Assembly (NCBI RefSeq): GCF_000512585.2
Contig: NC_089242.1
Coordinates: 1,054,001-1,118,000, forward strand
Direction of reading: 5' to 3'
DNA length: 64,000 nucleotides
DNA from: Kwoniella bestiolae CBS 10118
Taxonomy: Eukaryota; Basidiomycota; Tremellomycetes; Tremellales; Cryptococcaceae
The notes beneath the pieces are model-generated. The model did no database searches. It was not told the origin of the DNA and saw nothing but the letters and a program-made list of their open reading frames with translations. The stretch's first letter is position 1. The number at the start of each line of letters is the position of its first letter. Below are positions 35,268 through 47,310 of the stretch, one piece after another. The translations under genes and the position numbers were made by a program.

Positions 35268-36799
35268 TTTGAGTGGGATTGTTAGGTGTTTGGTGGATGT
35301 AACAGTGTAAGGTAAGTGGCTGAAGCTGACCTAGGGGATGGTACACAGTATACTCGACCTGCAAGTATATCGTTTCCTTAATCAAGTTTCGTCAATGTAC
35401 AAAGCCCTATGAAGGTCGGGCGAATGTGAGTATAGGGGTTAATGTGTTATATGAGTAATTGGGTGGAGTAGGATGAGAGATGAGAAAGGGGTGTGAAGGA
35501 ATGGTAAAGAGAATGAATCGTCGATCATCCTCTTATCGGTCTATATATATATATCGTCATAAGTAGAAACCCAGAAGAAAGGGTAACTCAATCAGTGGAT
35601 TATGGAAGATTGGAGTTCGGATTGGTATGATCTACCGCTGGTGATCGATAATTGATAAAGTATAACCATGAGTTCTCGGTCCGACTATCCTTGTATGGTA
35701 TGAGGCGTCATATGAAACCGAGGTCATTGCGTATTGTATGGACGCAAATCCTTTCTGCAATGTTGTCATATCAGTGTTGGGATTGAATAATCCATCATCT
35801 ACCGGTATATATCCCCCTTGGCAAGTCGCAGTTGAGTGTAGCTCCATCACAAAGGACAAGAGAAGAAGGATGGATAGATGGATGGATTGATGGATTGGAA
35901 GGGGAGATGAAAGAAGATTGGTTTCATCTTACATTAACGTTCCTTTCCCACATTTCATCCCATCAATTGTTCCTAGTCTAGTCAGTAGTCAGTGTTGCTT
36001 CGAGATGCACTTCTGCAAAGTCAGGTATCGAGAGTGATAGTAATCATAAAACGTTCGAGACTTGCTCTATTACTGCGAACAACTGCAGTAGTATCAGGCG
36101 CTGTACCGCGGAAGCAAATGATGAAGACTTCCCGTAGCATCATCGCCTCTCGTGTGTGCTTATACATCACACCTGTACAAAACACATAATAGACAAACAA
36201 TCAATCACATTGCGATGGATTCATCTGGATGCACTCAGTTGATACATGCACGATTGCTCCGATGTCTCAAATTGACTTGGCGACCAACTCGTCACACTCC
36301 GTTGCATATACGTTGTACGGACACCCGGAAAGGAGGAATAGAAAGGACGCAAGCGATACACATCCGACCGCCGCTCAGATGAATGCAGAGATCAAGGAAT
36401 ATCCTACGATCCGAATAGATAGGAAAGGGATAAAGCCATACATATACAAGCCACAGTTACCAAATGGTATTGATACTAGTGGATTGTATATTTGCATCTG
36501 TGTGTCAGCCACAACCGATGCGTGAGAATGTAGAACTGGTCAGTCTGATTACCATCATTGCCAAGGTATATCCTGCTCTGATATCGGATCCAATCCACTT
36601 CAAGCTAGATTGGAACCTTTTGACCTATCCACCTCAGAGCAATTTTGAATCTCGCTCATCGGAAAGGGGTCAGCGTGATAACACGAATCGATTGATCAGT
36701 AAAAAGTGGAATTTCATATTATTGCATACCGAGATACTCTGATATGGCGCGACAGCACTCGACTGAGCATACTCCCATTTCTCTGTTTTACTGCGAATG
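35268..36799. other. Intergenic, 1.53 kb
   Basis: Promoter of the ferric reductase and 3' flank of eIF4E2. Contains a TATATATATA run at about 35,543-35,554 and an imperfect GGATTGAT/GGATAGAT tandem array near 35,868-35,898. A 75-codon minus-strand frame at 35,632-35,859 cannot be supported as a gene. Confidence 0.45.
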
Positions 36800-38141
36800 C
36801 TACAATCCCCAAGAACCAGGTTCCTTCTTCTCTCCTCCTATCGCACCACTTCCAACATTCGTCTGATTTTGATTTTGATTTTGATTTTGACCCCTCCTAT
36901 CCCTTCCTCCTCCCCAGTGTCCTCTTCCCTCCCCACGGTCCCTGTCGTACGTGTGTTCCCTATGAGCATGCGTGTGATTATGGTGAGAATGATGTTGATG
37001 TTGATGTTGTCTATGATTGTGGTGATGGGATGGTTCGTTCTGAGTTTGGTCGTGATTGTTGTTGTTGGTGATGTTATTGGCGTTGGTGTTGTTGAATGGA
37101 GGTTTGGAGGTCGCCTCGAGTAATGCTCGGTTGGCACGGTATTCGCAGGAAGTCGAGGAGGGGAGACTGAGCAGGGAGAGAATCTTTTCTCTATTCGGGT
37201 TAAACGAGAATCGTGACGTCAGTGTATGTTGGTACGGTATGATTGATATATGATCAGTAGAGATAGCTGGGGTGCGGGGAGTTTATACACATCTCTTATC
37301 ACAGAGGAGAAAGACCGGACTTGAAGTGATTTGACAAAAGCAGCACTATACTCACCTCAGAGCCCCACTCCTGACACTATCACTCTCCTCTTCTACCCAT
37401 ACACTCAAGATATCCTCTGCCTGCCTCACACTCAACACACATCCTACGACATTATCTGTTTCATCGAACTGGTCGCCTATGAGCGCCAAAAGCAGGTTTT
37501 CGAATAGTAACGGCGTAATAGGGTGAACGAGACGAATGGTGAATTTACCCCCGCTGAACAGTAACTAGGATTAGTATCGTAGCCGCGGAAAGACAGATGA
37601 GACAAAATATCGTGCCCGTCAGTTCAATACTCACTCTCGCATCTCCTCCCACACTCCAGGTCTTCCAATCCTACTTACAAACACCAAGATGTCCGTCACT
37701 GGCGGTAATTCATTGGGAGGGGTGATGTGAGAATATAGGTGGAGGAATGACTCGATCTATGCAACATACCACATAGCCTGTCAGCTTGGAGGGTTTCCTC
37801 GTGTGTGATAGAGTAAGGAAGCCACCACGTACAGATCCAAAAGTAGCTACTTTCCTAATTTCCTTCTCGTATTCGACCTTCGCACCTGGTGGTCGATGGA
37901 CATACGATATAGACCAGCTAAATTCTTGCAAGTCAGCTTTTCTATCCTCATATGTATCTGATGTTTTTACAACCACATATGTATATGTACGATGACTGGA
38001 TCTCACTCACTCCTGCCTTAATGGATGTCTCCCCGAAGCTGGACTAGGCGCATTCGAATTTGTTTTGCCCACACTCAAGGATAATCTGGCTGATCCGGAT
38101 AAAGAGGTTGTACGACGTGTTGGGACATTGCCTTGAGCCAT
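36800..38141 (-). CDS. Class II eIF4E (4EHP-like) mRNA cap-binding protein
   Basis: About six exons; ATG 38,139-38,141, TAG 36,800-36,802. The core order is clear: SWSISYVHRPPGAKVEYEKE, IRKVATFGSIESFLHLYSHI, PPVTDILVFVSRIGRPGVWE, DGGKFTIRLVHPITPLLFEN, LLLALIGDQFDE, VVGCVLSVRQAEDILSVWVE. In class II eIF4E the first of the two cap-stacking tryptophans is replaced by Tyr; here it is Tyr (VEYEK), while the second Trp is kept (GVWEE). GGKF has Phe where GGKW is usual. The last exon adds about 90 residues rich in Asn, Gln and His, ending with a four-fold NQ repeat and a Gly/Arg part. Class II proteins repress or select mRNAs rather than drive general initiation. Confidence 0.87.
36865..36890. repeat. 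Hexanucleotide repeat GATTTT x4 in the eIF4E2 tail
   Basis: Four tandem GATTTT units on the plus strand, read as Asn-Gln pairs on the minus coding strand. Copy number may vary between strains. Confidence 0.85.
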
Positions 38142-39082
38142 TATAAGAAATAAATCGTGTGATTATAGATGTTCGTCCGAGGGCAGTGTGATGGAGATAG
38201 GGTGAAGGATGGTCGGAGTGGTTAATGGATTGCTGAAGATACAATTTTCGAGTTTTCCACTGATATTCCTTGCAGATGAGTTGGAGGTGGAAGCGTTTCT
38301 TTCTCGTTAATATTGATGCTGAGAGACGAGTGCTGCTTGATGATGTTGGTGTGTAGCAACGGTAATGAGTATTCTATGGTTGTGCTATGTTCTATTTGGT
38401 ACGAGGATAATAATGATGATGATGAATTTTCGACTTTTCATGCATTCCTTCATCTTCGATCATATCATCTCACAAGTCGGTCACGAGCACCAAATTAGGC
38501 CCGCGTACATGGCCTCAAGTGCCTAAACGGGATTTGAGAATGGTTAACTTGACTGAAACTTGGAGATTTGATCCCGCTAATCCAAGTTGTAATGAAATGA
38601 GTGATATCCGTGCCAAGGTGGAGGTCGACCACCTTTTCCTTCCTTTATCCCCAAACGTCTCATCTTGCACTATGCACTATATCATCAATATCTGCAATGA
38701 CCTCGTCGATGAAACGTCTGTTCGGAGTCTACAATCAGTCTATCTGAAGCTAAACATGAATCGTTCACGATGGGCTACTATCGACGAGACGAAAACAAGT
38801 CGCAATACGAACGAGGCTGTTTGAGCTAAACTACCTAACGGGCGGAATTGCAATCTGTGCGTTGTGGAAAGATGCGTGATTGCCAAACGTGTCCTTATGG
38901 TCTTCCGCCATATTATTATAATATGTCCACTTTCAGTTTCGGCAAGACATGAACAATGATGGAGCGGGACATCTCTTGTGCTTCGTTCATGGAGCATGGG
39001 GATGCTAATAACTGGTGAGCCGTGCTTCTCTGCTTTACATACTGTCGGGATTGATCGACCCGCTCGATCTAGGGATAGCAAA
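38142..39082. other. Divergent intergenic region, 941 bp
   Basis: Between eIF4E2 (-) and the LtrA gene (+). No family-like frame seen. Includes a GAT-rich stretch near 38,405-38,425. Confidence 0.4.
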
Positions 39083-41768
39083 ATGCAGATATTCGATTCT
39101 CCAATGACAATTGCGATCTCTCCCTCTTCCTCTCAAGATGCCTTACAACCGCAGACAGACAGCAAGAACACCCAAAAATCACCTGGTTCCAGTGGTTCAA
39201 GGGACATCAACGAACCAAAATTGGATCACTGCCAGACACCTTTTCTTAGACGACCGTTGAACAAGGTTGGTGGTCATTGGCTGGAAGAGAAACATGAAGC
39301 TCCTGAATGGTGGAGTCTCTTCTACGGTAAGTCAAGTCCAGCTCCAGTTCTCTGGTGAAAACCATTCGCTATACTAATGGGACCTGATATCAGATCTAGC
39401 CGTTGTAGCTGTCTTGACGATCTTCTCGACCAATCACGAGCTCAACAAGCCAAGTGCTATACCAGTATTCCTATCGTACTACGCCATCATATGCTGGGTC
39501 TGGACATCCCAAGTCCATTATGATATTCGATACCAGGCGTTGGATGGGTGGCATCGGGCCGCAAAGGCAGTGCAAATCATGACGTTTGTGTATATGGGGG
39601 CGGCAAGTGGTGACTGGAATCCTGGATTGATAAGGAATGATGAGGCTTTCTTGGCCACTAAGAGCAATATAAGGGCTTCTGAGCATAGTGAGTTCAAGGA
39701 AGAGTCTTCAGGATGGAGTAGTGGAGGGGTTTGTTGTTGATTTGGCTTATAGGAACGGCAAATGAAAGTTTCAAAGCTGTCCTTGCGTCTTTCATCATCT
39801 CACGTGTATTCTTAACTTGTCAATATTCGTTATGTGAGTGATCTAACTTCTCCAGTCGAGGCTAAAATTGTGTACATAGCTGCTTTCATAGGATCACGAG
39901 CGGGAAGACGGATCACACCTCATATCTACACGATCATCTCACTGGTCATATCGAGCATTTTGACCATAATGGCAATAGTGATACCAGCCACCAGCAGGGT
40001 GATGTCACTCACCAAAGTAAGGTATCTCGTAAATAAAAGGATTCGAGCTGAAGGGGTCTAACAGGTTACACTATTTTACACTGGAATTGGAGTCGAGGTG
40101 TTCGCCGTATGGTTTTCCCTGCCAAGTGACCCATTGGGACCTATCAGGACAGAAGCTATGGCGAAACGATATGGTGCTTTTACTTTGATCATCATGTAGG
40201 TGTCGGCTCAATGCCTGTCTTACTATTCGCTGATGTATAGACGTTACATGGCTGTAGAGGGGAGGGTTTCATCTCCATCACTCGAGCGTTCAATCTCGCT
40301 ATTTCCGGATTCAGCATTACTACTGGTGTGACCTATCCTCAGGTCATACTAGGTATGTGCCCTATCTCAGATTTTGGATTTATCTGCTAAGGTAATTGCT
40401 AGCTATCATGATCATGTATCTCCTCTTCACTTTCTTGTTCACGCGCTTTGATCCATCGATGAAGGTGGACTCTCGCCGTGCTTTGATCTGGGAAACCCGT
40501 GAGTACAATCTTGGAATCTGACCGGACGATGATAGCTAATTAATTGCGATTTCACAGTACATTTCCCGATGCATTTCAACCTGTTATTGTTACTCGCTGC
40601 CTTGGTTGTGAGTTCAGTTGAAAATCGTGCAAAGCTGACAGCAGAATGCGATCGTGTCTTTATCCTTCGCTCAAGGGATAAGCCAGGTGACAGACCATTA
40701 TATCAGTACGATCGAAGCCATTACCAATGGTACGGATTTCAGTATCACAGAACAACGCTTTGTTGCGCGATATTTCGACGAGTAAGTCGCTATCCCTACC
40801 GGCAAAAATGCTGGTTATTGCTTGACCGCTGACCTCCAGATCCAACAGGCTATATCTTCAACCAGAGTATGATTTGTGCTTATAAGGAACACCTCTAGGA
40901 GACGGTCGCTGACCATATGTTGGTCCAGCTATGAAACGGAGATTTCGCTGTTGCGTAATTTGAGCAATACAGAGGTCCCAGGGGAAGATCCAACGGTTTT
41001 GGCGTATCAATATTTGGGTCAAATCATGTTCCAGGTCGCAAATGTGCGTGGGAGTTGTCTATCTGATCTGTGAATCAGCACTGACGGAGATGCCAGAATT
41101 ACGGAATAGAACTGGACGACAGCATGGTGGAGAACCTACAAAGCCTCTACACAGTGAGTCCCTCTCCCCGGATTGCCCTCATGAAAAGGATTGATCGAGT
41201 ATTGAGACCGCACTGTTCAGCTCAACACCACCTGGTCCTCCAACGACACCTTACGATCCAACATGCAAAGCGAAGCGTTCAACCTCCTACGTTCGATCAT
41301 ACAAAAACCAGCCTCAGCCTCTTTATCTGGTATACTATGGTTATTCCCCACGGCCGGTATCGCCCTGATCTTCTGTGCCGTCCGAGCAATCTTATGGCAT
41401 CGATATCATGGTATCTCCCATTCCATCGTCTATGGGTCGTGGATCGTTCTGGGATTCATCTTGTCTTGTCTGGGATTGCTAGATATAGGAAGCAAGGATT
41501 TCGATGTTTTCGCTGAAACGGTCAAGGACGAGCTTAGGGGGATCAATCCAATGTACTTGCTTGTACATGCTAGGATACCGTTGGTGGTGGTTATGGGCTT
41601 TTACGTTGTGGCGTACCTTTCTAGTCTGATGTGAGTGTTGTTGCGTGGATGTGATCAACGGAGTGGCTGACCGGATATCTAACTTGTAGTATACTGAGAG
41701 TCATGGAGAGAAGGTCGCATCATATCTCAGGAAGGAAACAAGGGCGAGCAGACATTTCAGTCAGCTGA
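39083..41768 (+). CDS. LtrA-family (low temperature requirement A) membrane protein
   Basis: About ten exons from ATG 39,083 to TGA 41,766-41,768. The N terminus is a Ser/Gln/Pro-rich cytosolic part, then WWSLFYDLAVVAVLTIFST, which is the W-x-LFFDLVFV hallmark of LtrA domains. Then come ICWVWTSQVHYDIRYQALD, many helices, IIGEGFISITRAFNLAISGF and FPMHFNLLLLLAALVNAIVSLSF. A lumenal or extracellular loop and a second set of helices (MGFYVVAYLSSL) close the protein; the C-terminal tail is Arg/Ser-rich. LtrA proteins are bacterial and fungal multi-helix membrane proteins of unknown biochemical role, named for cold growth in Listeria. The last two exons have a decayed copy downstream at 43,918. Confidence 0.85.
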
Positions 41769-42648
41769 TGTTGATAAACGAAAGGGTCACGATGACATGC
41801 AGAATGTAATGATCTCCGGCCAGAATGGAACTGTCGCGAGAATGAAATCTCATGTTATAATAAGTTTATGATATGTTCCCTTGTGTTCCACAGTTTACCC
41901 GCTGATTACTAACTATTCACGAAAAGCACAGGATGCATTATCAGTGCATGAATACATCCTCACTCGTTTTGGACTTAGAGGATAGCATGTATGAGTGTTC
42001 ACACTACACTGATACGGGTAATCTGATGAAGTCCTAATTGAGGTCGGGATATGTGTTATAACGACTTCATTGTGGCGGCGAGGCTGCGCATCAACTCTGA
42101 TCGTGTCTTTATAGTTCATTTCCTGCTCCTCTGCTTGTTGCTTGATAAGTTAGTGATCTTAGAGTAATCAAGTCGGTTCCTGCTTCGCCTCGCCTCTGCC
42201 CCAAGGGCAGGACAAGTCCGTCTTTGCCATTCAGGCTTCATGGTGGCCTGAAAGACTCATGACGACATATGTATGGCTGCTGTCATGTGAACACGTTTGC
42301 GTATCAAAGGATAGCGTGGAGCGGTGCAATGCCACGTTCAAACATGGCCCATTATACCACTGACCAGACCATCAGCGTCTCCAGTCCAGGTGATTCTGCG
42401 CAGTAGTTCTAGCCTTTGTGCGACGCAGAAGAGCACAGAAAGGAGTTTGTCGCCTTCCAATGCAGTCAGGGTCTACGTCTGACCGAGGTGACTGCACTTG
42501 TTCAAGTGGTCATGACCCTATAAATACAGCTCTATTTCGCCATTCGCTCAGGCCATTTCAAACATTTATCACCTGATTGACTAGTAAACCTTATTCTCCA
42601 CACACAACCTTCAAACATCGTCCCCTATAATTACCTTTACAGATAGAG
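41769..42648. other. Intergenic, 880 bp
   Basis: 3' flank of the LtrA gene and promoter of the next gene. TATAAATA at 42,520-42,527 is about 125 bp before the ATG. This spacing is repeated in the downstream duplicate. Confidence 0.5.
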
Positions 42649-43572
42649 ATGCTTCAAACCCTGAAAGATTCTCTCAGCCGACTCTCCCTTTCGTTAAAGG
42701 ATGAAGATGATACCATCATCACAGTTCGCGAATGCCCGGATACGTTAAAAGATATTACTCAGCTTTCATGGCCCGCCATTGAGGCTATCATGAAGAATGG
42801 CCCCAAAGCCAAAGCTTCGAGAAGATTGTTTCGTGATCTCAAAACGAGCTGGAAGGAAGCTCGGAGGGAGAAGAAGTTTGATCTCGACCGAGATCTTGGA
42901 GTGTATGTCCATCTACAGAATTCTTTCGACAGTACCTTGGGCTGACCGCTGGAATGATCGCCACTTATAGTGCCCCAAGCTTTGACCACAAAGGCAGAAA
43001 AGTGAACATGAAAGAGACCATTCTACTTACAGCCTGGACCCAGTCATACATGGGTACTCCAAAGGACGAGATCAACGACATGTGAGTCGCTCTCTGACTC
43101 TGCTCCCTCACCCTCAGCTTGACTAACGTTACCTTATACCTGAAAGCACTCGATGCCTGTCAAATGACACGATCTGGCCAGAATTCAAAGGAGAAGACAG
43201 AGAAACGTAAGTCCAGTACCACACATCGCAGAAAAAAAAGGACGCAACTCCCTGCGGAATAGACCTGAGACCAGTCACAACGTTATTAGGGCGAAGACTA
43301 TATATTCAGGAGTCCTTAGCCTTCTCGAATCTGGCCAAGTCCGTACCTTTGACCGCCCTACTTTCCAATTTGATCCTTTAAAGAAGAAATTCGTTTGTAA
43401 CTCTGACACAAATACCAAGGAGCTAGGTAGACAAATGGTCGATCATCAGCATGAGTGGTGGAAGAGCAAAGGTGAGTGCCTGTTCATGTATGAGCTTTTC
43501 CCAGAGTCTCGAGGCAATCCCGGATGCTGTTGCTGCAATCAAAGAACTATCCTGAGATGTTTCCCGAGCTGA
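42649..43572 (+). CDS. Unrecognised accessory protein, paralogue A
   Basis: Four or five exons, ATG 42,649. Exon 1 gives MLQTLKDSLSRLSLSLKD and ends FDLDRDLGV; exon 2 has FDHKGRKVNMKETILLTAWT; exon 3 DTIWPEFKGEDRE; exon 4 KTIYSGVLSLLESGQVRTFD, then LGRQMVDHQHEWWKSKG. Past this point the frame stays open with or without a 33 bp intron to TGA 43,570-43,572, so the C terminus is uncertain. About 210-230 residues. Aligning with the gene at 45,612 fixes the exons: both share DLG(V/L), AWTQ, WP-(E/D)-(F/L)-(K/R)-G, MVDHQ-(H/Y)-EWW. No signal peptide or helix bundle. I know no family for it. Confidence 0.7.
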
Positions 43573-43917
43573 TGCTCCCCAAGCCCCTGAGTCAAGTCTG
43601 CTTGGGATAATCGGAGAGATGTTGACGAGATAGCCCTCAAATACTGGCACCACGATTAGCATGGGTATCGCCCCGGTGTCTGTCTCACGAACCGTCTGAG
43701 CGCTCGGTGCTGATGAGCATTACTTTTGGTCTTTTCTTCTGTATGTGCACAAAGGGGTCTCTGTGAATGAATCGAAGTGGCACGAAATCTGTCCTTCAAT
43801 TTATGGTCGAGTATACATACATGATAGCATATCGCGCTATGTACAGTATCAGAGGATTGCCAATATTGTTGAGATCATACCAAACTGCGCAATAGTACCA
43901 GCTTGAAACAGTCAACA

Positions 43918-44142
43918 CGGTACATGTTAGGATACTGCTGGCGGTGGGCATGGGGTTCTACGTTGTGACATACCTCTTAAGTCTGATGTAGTATGGGATG
44001 TGCGGCATCGGTATGAAGGGAACGATTGGCCTTGTGGGCCTTGTGCTTTGCTCTTAGTATGCTGAAAGTCATGGAGAATGGACTGGCACATCATCGGCGG
44101 GTTGAGAACGACAGACCGAGCCTTTATGTTCCGGCTGAGTAA
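43918..44142 (+). pseudogene. Decayed copy of the LtrA gene 3' end
   Basis: GTACATGTTAGGATACTG at 43,920 on matches GTACATGCTAGGATACCG of the LtrA gene at 41,573 on; the reading VHVRILLAVGMGFYVVTYLL parallels VHARIPLVVVMGFYVVAYLS. The intron donor is changed (GTAGTA for GTGAGT) and a stop follows at once. The final exon copy TATGCTGAAAGTCATGGAGA parallels TATACTGAGAGTCATGGAGA, and then diverges. Only the tail of the gene is present. Confidence 0.85.
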
Positions 44143-44976
44143 CAGGTCTCAATGAAAGGATGACATACAGTATGCAGGATTCCACAATGACGTCTGTCAG
44201 ATACGACCAAGATCCATTCATGTATTCTGAGGTCGGTCGTGTGCCAATGTCATGTCGTCATATTGGAAGGAGTGCAAGACAAAGCTTGTCGTCTCCCTTC
44301 ACTGCAGCGCCCCTATGATTGGCTCGAAACCTTTCCTTTACCCCTGTAGCTGACATATATTTCAATGTAATGTCTCCTTCATATTGTTTGTAAACATGCC
44401 ACCGTCATCTACTCACAACAGAGTTGGTCGTACCCACCATCGAATATTGAGTTCATTCGAACCGAGATTTCCTCGAATATTCTATCGAATCCCTTTTTTG
44501 GCACATCACATGAGTGGACCAACGACAAGAGCCTGTGCAATGCCCATCGAACTCAGCACAACAGATTATGCTTATCGGTGCAGTGCGGGATTTGGGTCTG
44601 CTTTAGCATGTCGGCCGCTCTCCGCAAATCCAATGCGCCTATCGTTGTGGACACTAGTGATTTGGTAATTCAAATTCTTACAGCACACATCATAACGTCA
44701 ATTATCAGATTCTGTCATCAACTATTCATATTCAGCCCTACCATCCCGATTTACGTGGTTCTGTAAATTGACTGTTGAGGTAAATTACTGGAGGATAGAT
44801 TGAAGTTTACGTTCCCCCTTTTCTACATGCTCAACCTTCTACGTTACTATCGCTCGACGCCTATGATCCTTTCTTACTGTGGATTTGACCTTGTAGCTAC
44901 TCCCGTAGAGCATGTCTTCACGCAGTAGGAAACTGTTCTGAGCTTTGTTACGGTAAACTCATTCCGCCAAATATTC

Positions 44977-45150
44977 CTCCCCTTCAAAGCGGAAGACGAC
45001 ATTGCCGTTATCACTCGGGAGCCCCCTTATATTGCACGTTTCAAATGCTGGCTAAAGCTTCGTAGGCTTACGTTAAGAATGTTATAACGAATGGTCCCAA
45101 AGCCGAAGGTATTCGAGGTCGTTCGAAAACCTTCGATGGTGTGGCGTTAG
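44977..45150 (+). pseudogene. Decayed copy of the unrecognised accessory gene
   Basis: Similar to exon 1 of the gene at 42,649: CTCCCCTTC at 44,977 against CTCCCTTTC at 42,684, and GAATGGTCCCAAAGCCGAAG (about 45,090) against GAATGGCCCCAAAGCCAAAG. Frames are broken by deletions and stops. Its distance from the LtrA-tail copy (1,057 bp) equals that in the parent segment (1,111 bp) within 5%. Confidence 0.75.
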
Positions 45151-45611
45151 CCCATGATGTTCCCCTAGACTGACAGATATTATAGAGCATCAATGAAAGG
45201 GTAAAAGTACACAGCATGTCCTGTGGACATTGGTATGACGCAGACTACATCAGAGCCCATGATCAGATCCCTTAATGGGCTTCGGTTTCCAAAAGGCTTC
45301 GCTCGTTGAGTGCCATCTTCTCGATTCTAGGCTTTCTTGAGGGTTTGAGTGTCCAAGGGGTTCAAAGAAGTGAGACGACGTCAACATGCAGATTGGCTTC
45401 TTCGCTTCCTTATATACAAAGCTCTGTGACTCAAGCCTTCTGACAATTTGAGCCTGGTGATACCCACACATATCATATATAAATGATCCTCCTTCCCAGC
45501 TAAAGAGTTGAGAACCCTCGCCTCTTGATTCCTTCACATCGTCTTCACTGCGAATACGCGATCCAAGTAAGAATAATTTGAAAACCCTTGTCCATCCGCC
45601 TGGTGTCGAAT

Positions 45612-46531
45612 ATGTTCCGACGTGCTGTGAAGACCTTGCGTCGAACGGCGGGAGGGCGAGACGATATGTCTCAAATCAACGACGACATCCCGGGCATGAT
45701 CGAGACGCTATCTCATCGTTTTTCCGCGAGCAATCGTTACACTATCCCCGCCGGTGCAAAGTTCAAGGCTGCTAGAGCTCTGCAAGACACGCTCGGCAAA
45801 GAATGGAGCAAAGCTCTCAAAAGGAAAGGGTTCAAACTGGACAAGGATCTTGGATTGTAAGCCTTCCTCTCACGGATCTCCTCGAGACAGGGCAAGGCTG
45901 ATGGACACGATCTTTGTACATCGAACTCAAGGGTCGATCACCGAAGCCGTACCGAGCAGTCACTGTTGGTTGCTGCGTGGACACAACCCCTCATTAGTGC
46001 CGATAAGGAGGTTTTCGAAGATGCGTAAGCTTAGATTCACATTGCTTTGTGGACAATCTGACAGAATTAACCTTACATTTGTGTTTCGATGAAAGCGAAG
46101 AGAAGATGATCGAAAATTCATTCTGGCCGGACCTTCGAGGATCGGACAGGGAAAGGTGCGTTTTGCTGCCGCTCAGTACTTTGATGGGTACACACTATTG
46201 CATCACAGGGTGCATTGATACCAAAGGCTTAGACGATTTTGTCAGTCTCCACTCCAGGCTCTCACACATACTATCTCTCTTCAAAACTGGTCGAGTTCCC
46301 ACCTACAACTCACCCATGTTCCAATATGACCCTCGAAGCAAAGCATACGTGACCTGCTCAGATACCGGTCCTAAAGAGCTTGCACGACTGATGGTTGACC
46401 ATCAATACGAATGGTGGAATCAGCGAAAGGGAACTGATAACGGTAAGCCAAATTCAACCATTCTTCTCCCGAAAGATATTTTAAGCACCCCTGTGCATGG
46501 GGCGTCGTGGTTTTCGTGGTCAAGAAGCTGA
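45612..46531 (+). CDS. Unrecognised accessory protein, paralogue B
   Basis: About five exons, ATG 45,612. Exon 1: MFRRAVKTLRRTAGGRDDMS, then FKAARALQDTLGKEWSKALK and FKLDKDLGL. Exon 2, joined in frame after the CTCAAG acceptor: VDHRSRTEQSLLVAAWTQPL. Exon 3: ENSFWPDLRGSDRER. Exon 4, using the acceptor TTTTGTCAG: SLHSRLSHILSLFKTGRVPT and then LARLMVDHQYEWWNQRKGTD. The frame stays open to 46,531; splicing near 46,441 could give a different tail. The Arg-rich N terminus (FRRAVKTLRR) could be a mitochondrial signal, unlike paralogue A. About 220 residues and clearly homologous to 42,649-43,572 at low identity, so not a recent copy. Confidence 0.7.
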
Positions 46532-47058
46532 TTGGGTTTTGTAGAGAATCTATCGGACGTGACTCAAGGGACTCATAGAAATTGGAAAGAGGGGAGATGA
46601 AACCAATGATGGAATGGAAGCGTGATTACAGCTTGAACATCATGATTTTCTTATCAAAGAGTAGCAACATATCTCAATAGTGTTTTGACCCCTTTTATGC
46701 CTGTGAGATAGCCATGTAATGTCAATCAGTGGGTTAGCCATGTTTTCTCTGCCAAGAACGAATGCGGCGGTGTGACAGTGTTTCTGCCAAAATGCGGTAT
46801 CGCGCCTTACACGGTTTTAGAGGACACCTACATTCACATAAACTATCTGAGGGGCGCCCATTGGGAACAGGACATTGTGATAAAAGGAAATTTACAATTG
46901 TAGGGCATTGGTACGGTGTTCCCAGTCTCGTCGCTCCCCTCATCTACCAGACTTAGAAGACGTACTCCACATGTCATCCTATGAGCCGCAATGTACAGGT
47001 TCCTAGTAGTATTAAAGGTAGAGAGCTCCACACGACGAGCAGAGAATTCTGGGTAAGA
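46532..47058. other. Intergenic, 527 bp
   Basis: No feature recognised. Confidence 0.4.
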
Positions 47059-47310
47059 CTAGGCCTGGTCTTTCCGTCTTAAGTGAAGTCCTGGTACTTT
47101 ATGCTGCACTTTGTGATCCGAGTGAATCCTCGAGTGCTCGATTAAAAAGTTGAAAGCCCACCAAGCGGCGGCCGTTCCAGAAGAGGCGGACCTGCGATCC
47201 GGAGAAGATGAAGGTGATGAAGAGCTTGTGGCAGGCTTGAGATGGGGTTGTTTCTCTGTGGGAGTTGCGACGATTTTGGCAAGTGGTGAGAAAGACTGAT
47301 TTAAGGACAT
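47059..47310 (-). CDS. Possible small Ser-rich protein, 83 aa
   Basis: Open from ATG 47,308-47,310 to a stop at 47,059. Ser/Pro-rich middle (SSSSPSSSPDRRSASSG), then TAAAWWAFNFLIEHSRIHSD. A short protein with no family resemblance; the downstream half may instead be intron. Weak support. Confidence 0.35.
   Translation of the reverse strand: MSLNQSFSPLAKIVATPTEKQPHLKPATSSSSPSSSPDRRSASSGTAAAWWAFNFLIEHSRIHSDHKVQHKVPGLHLRRKDQA

Noticed and set aside
35632..35859. 75-codon minus-strand frame
   Set aside because: Short, no motif, no convincing splice partner.
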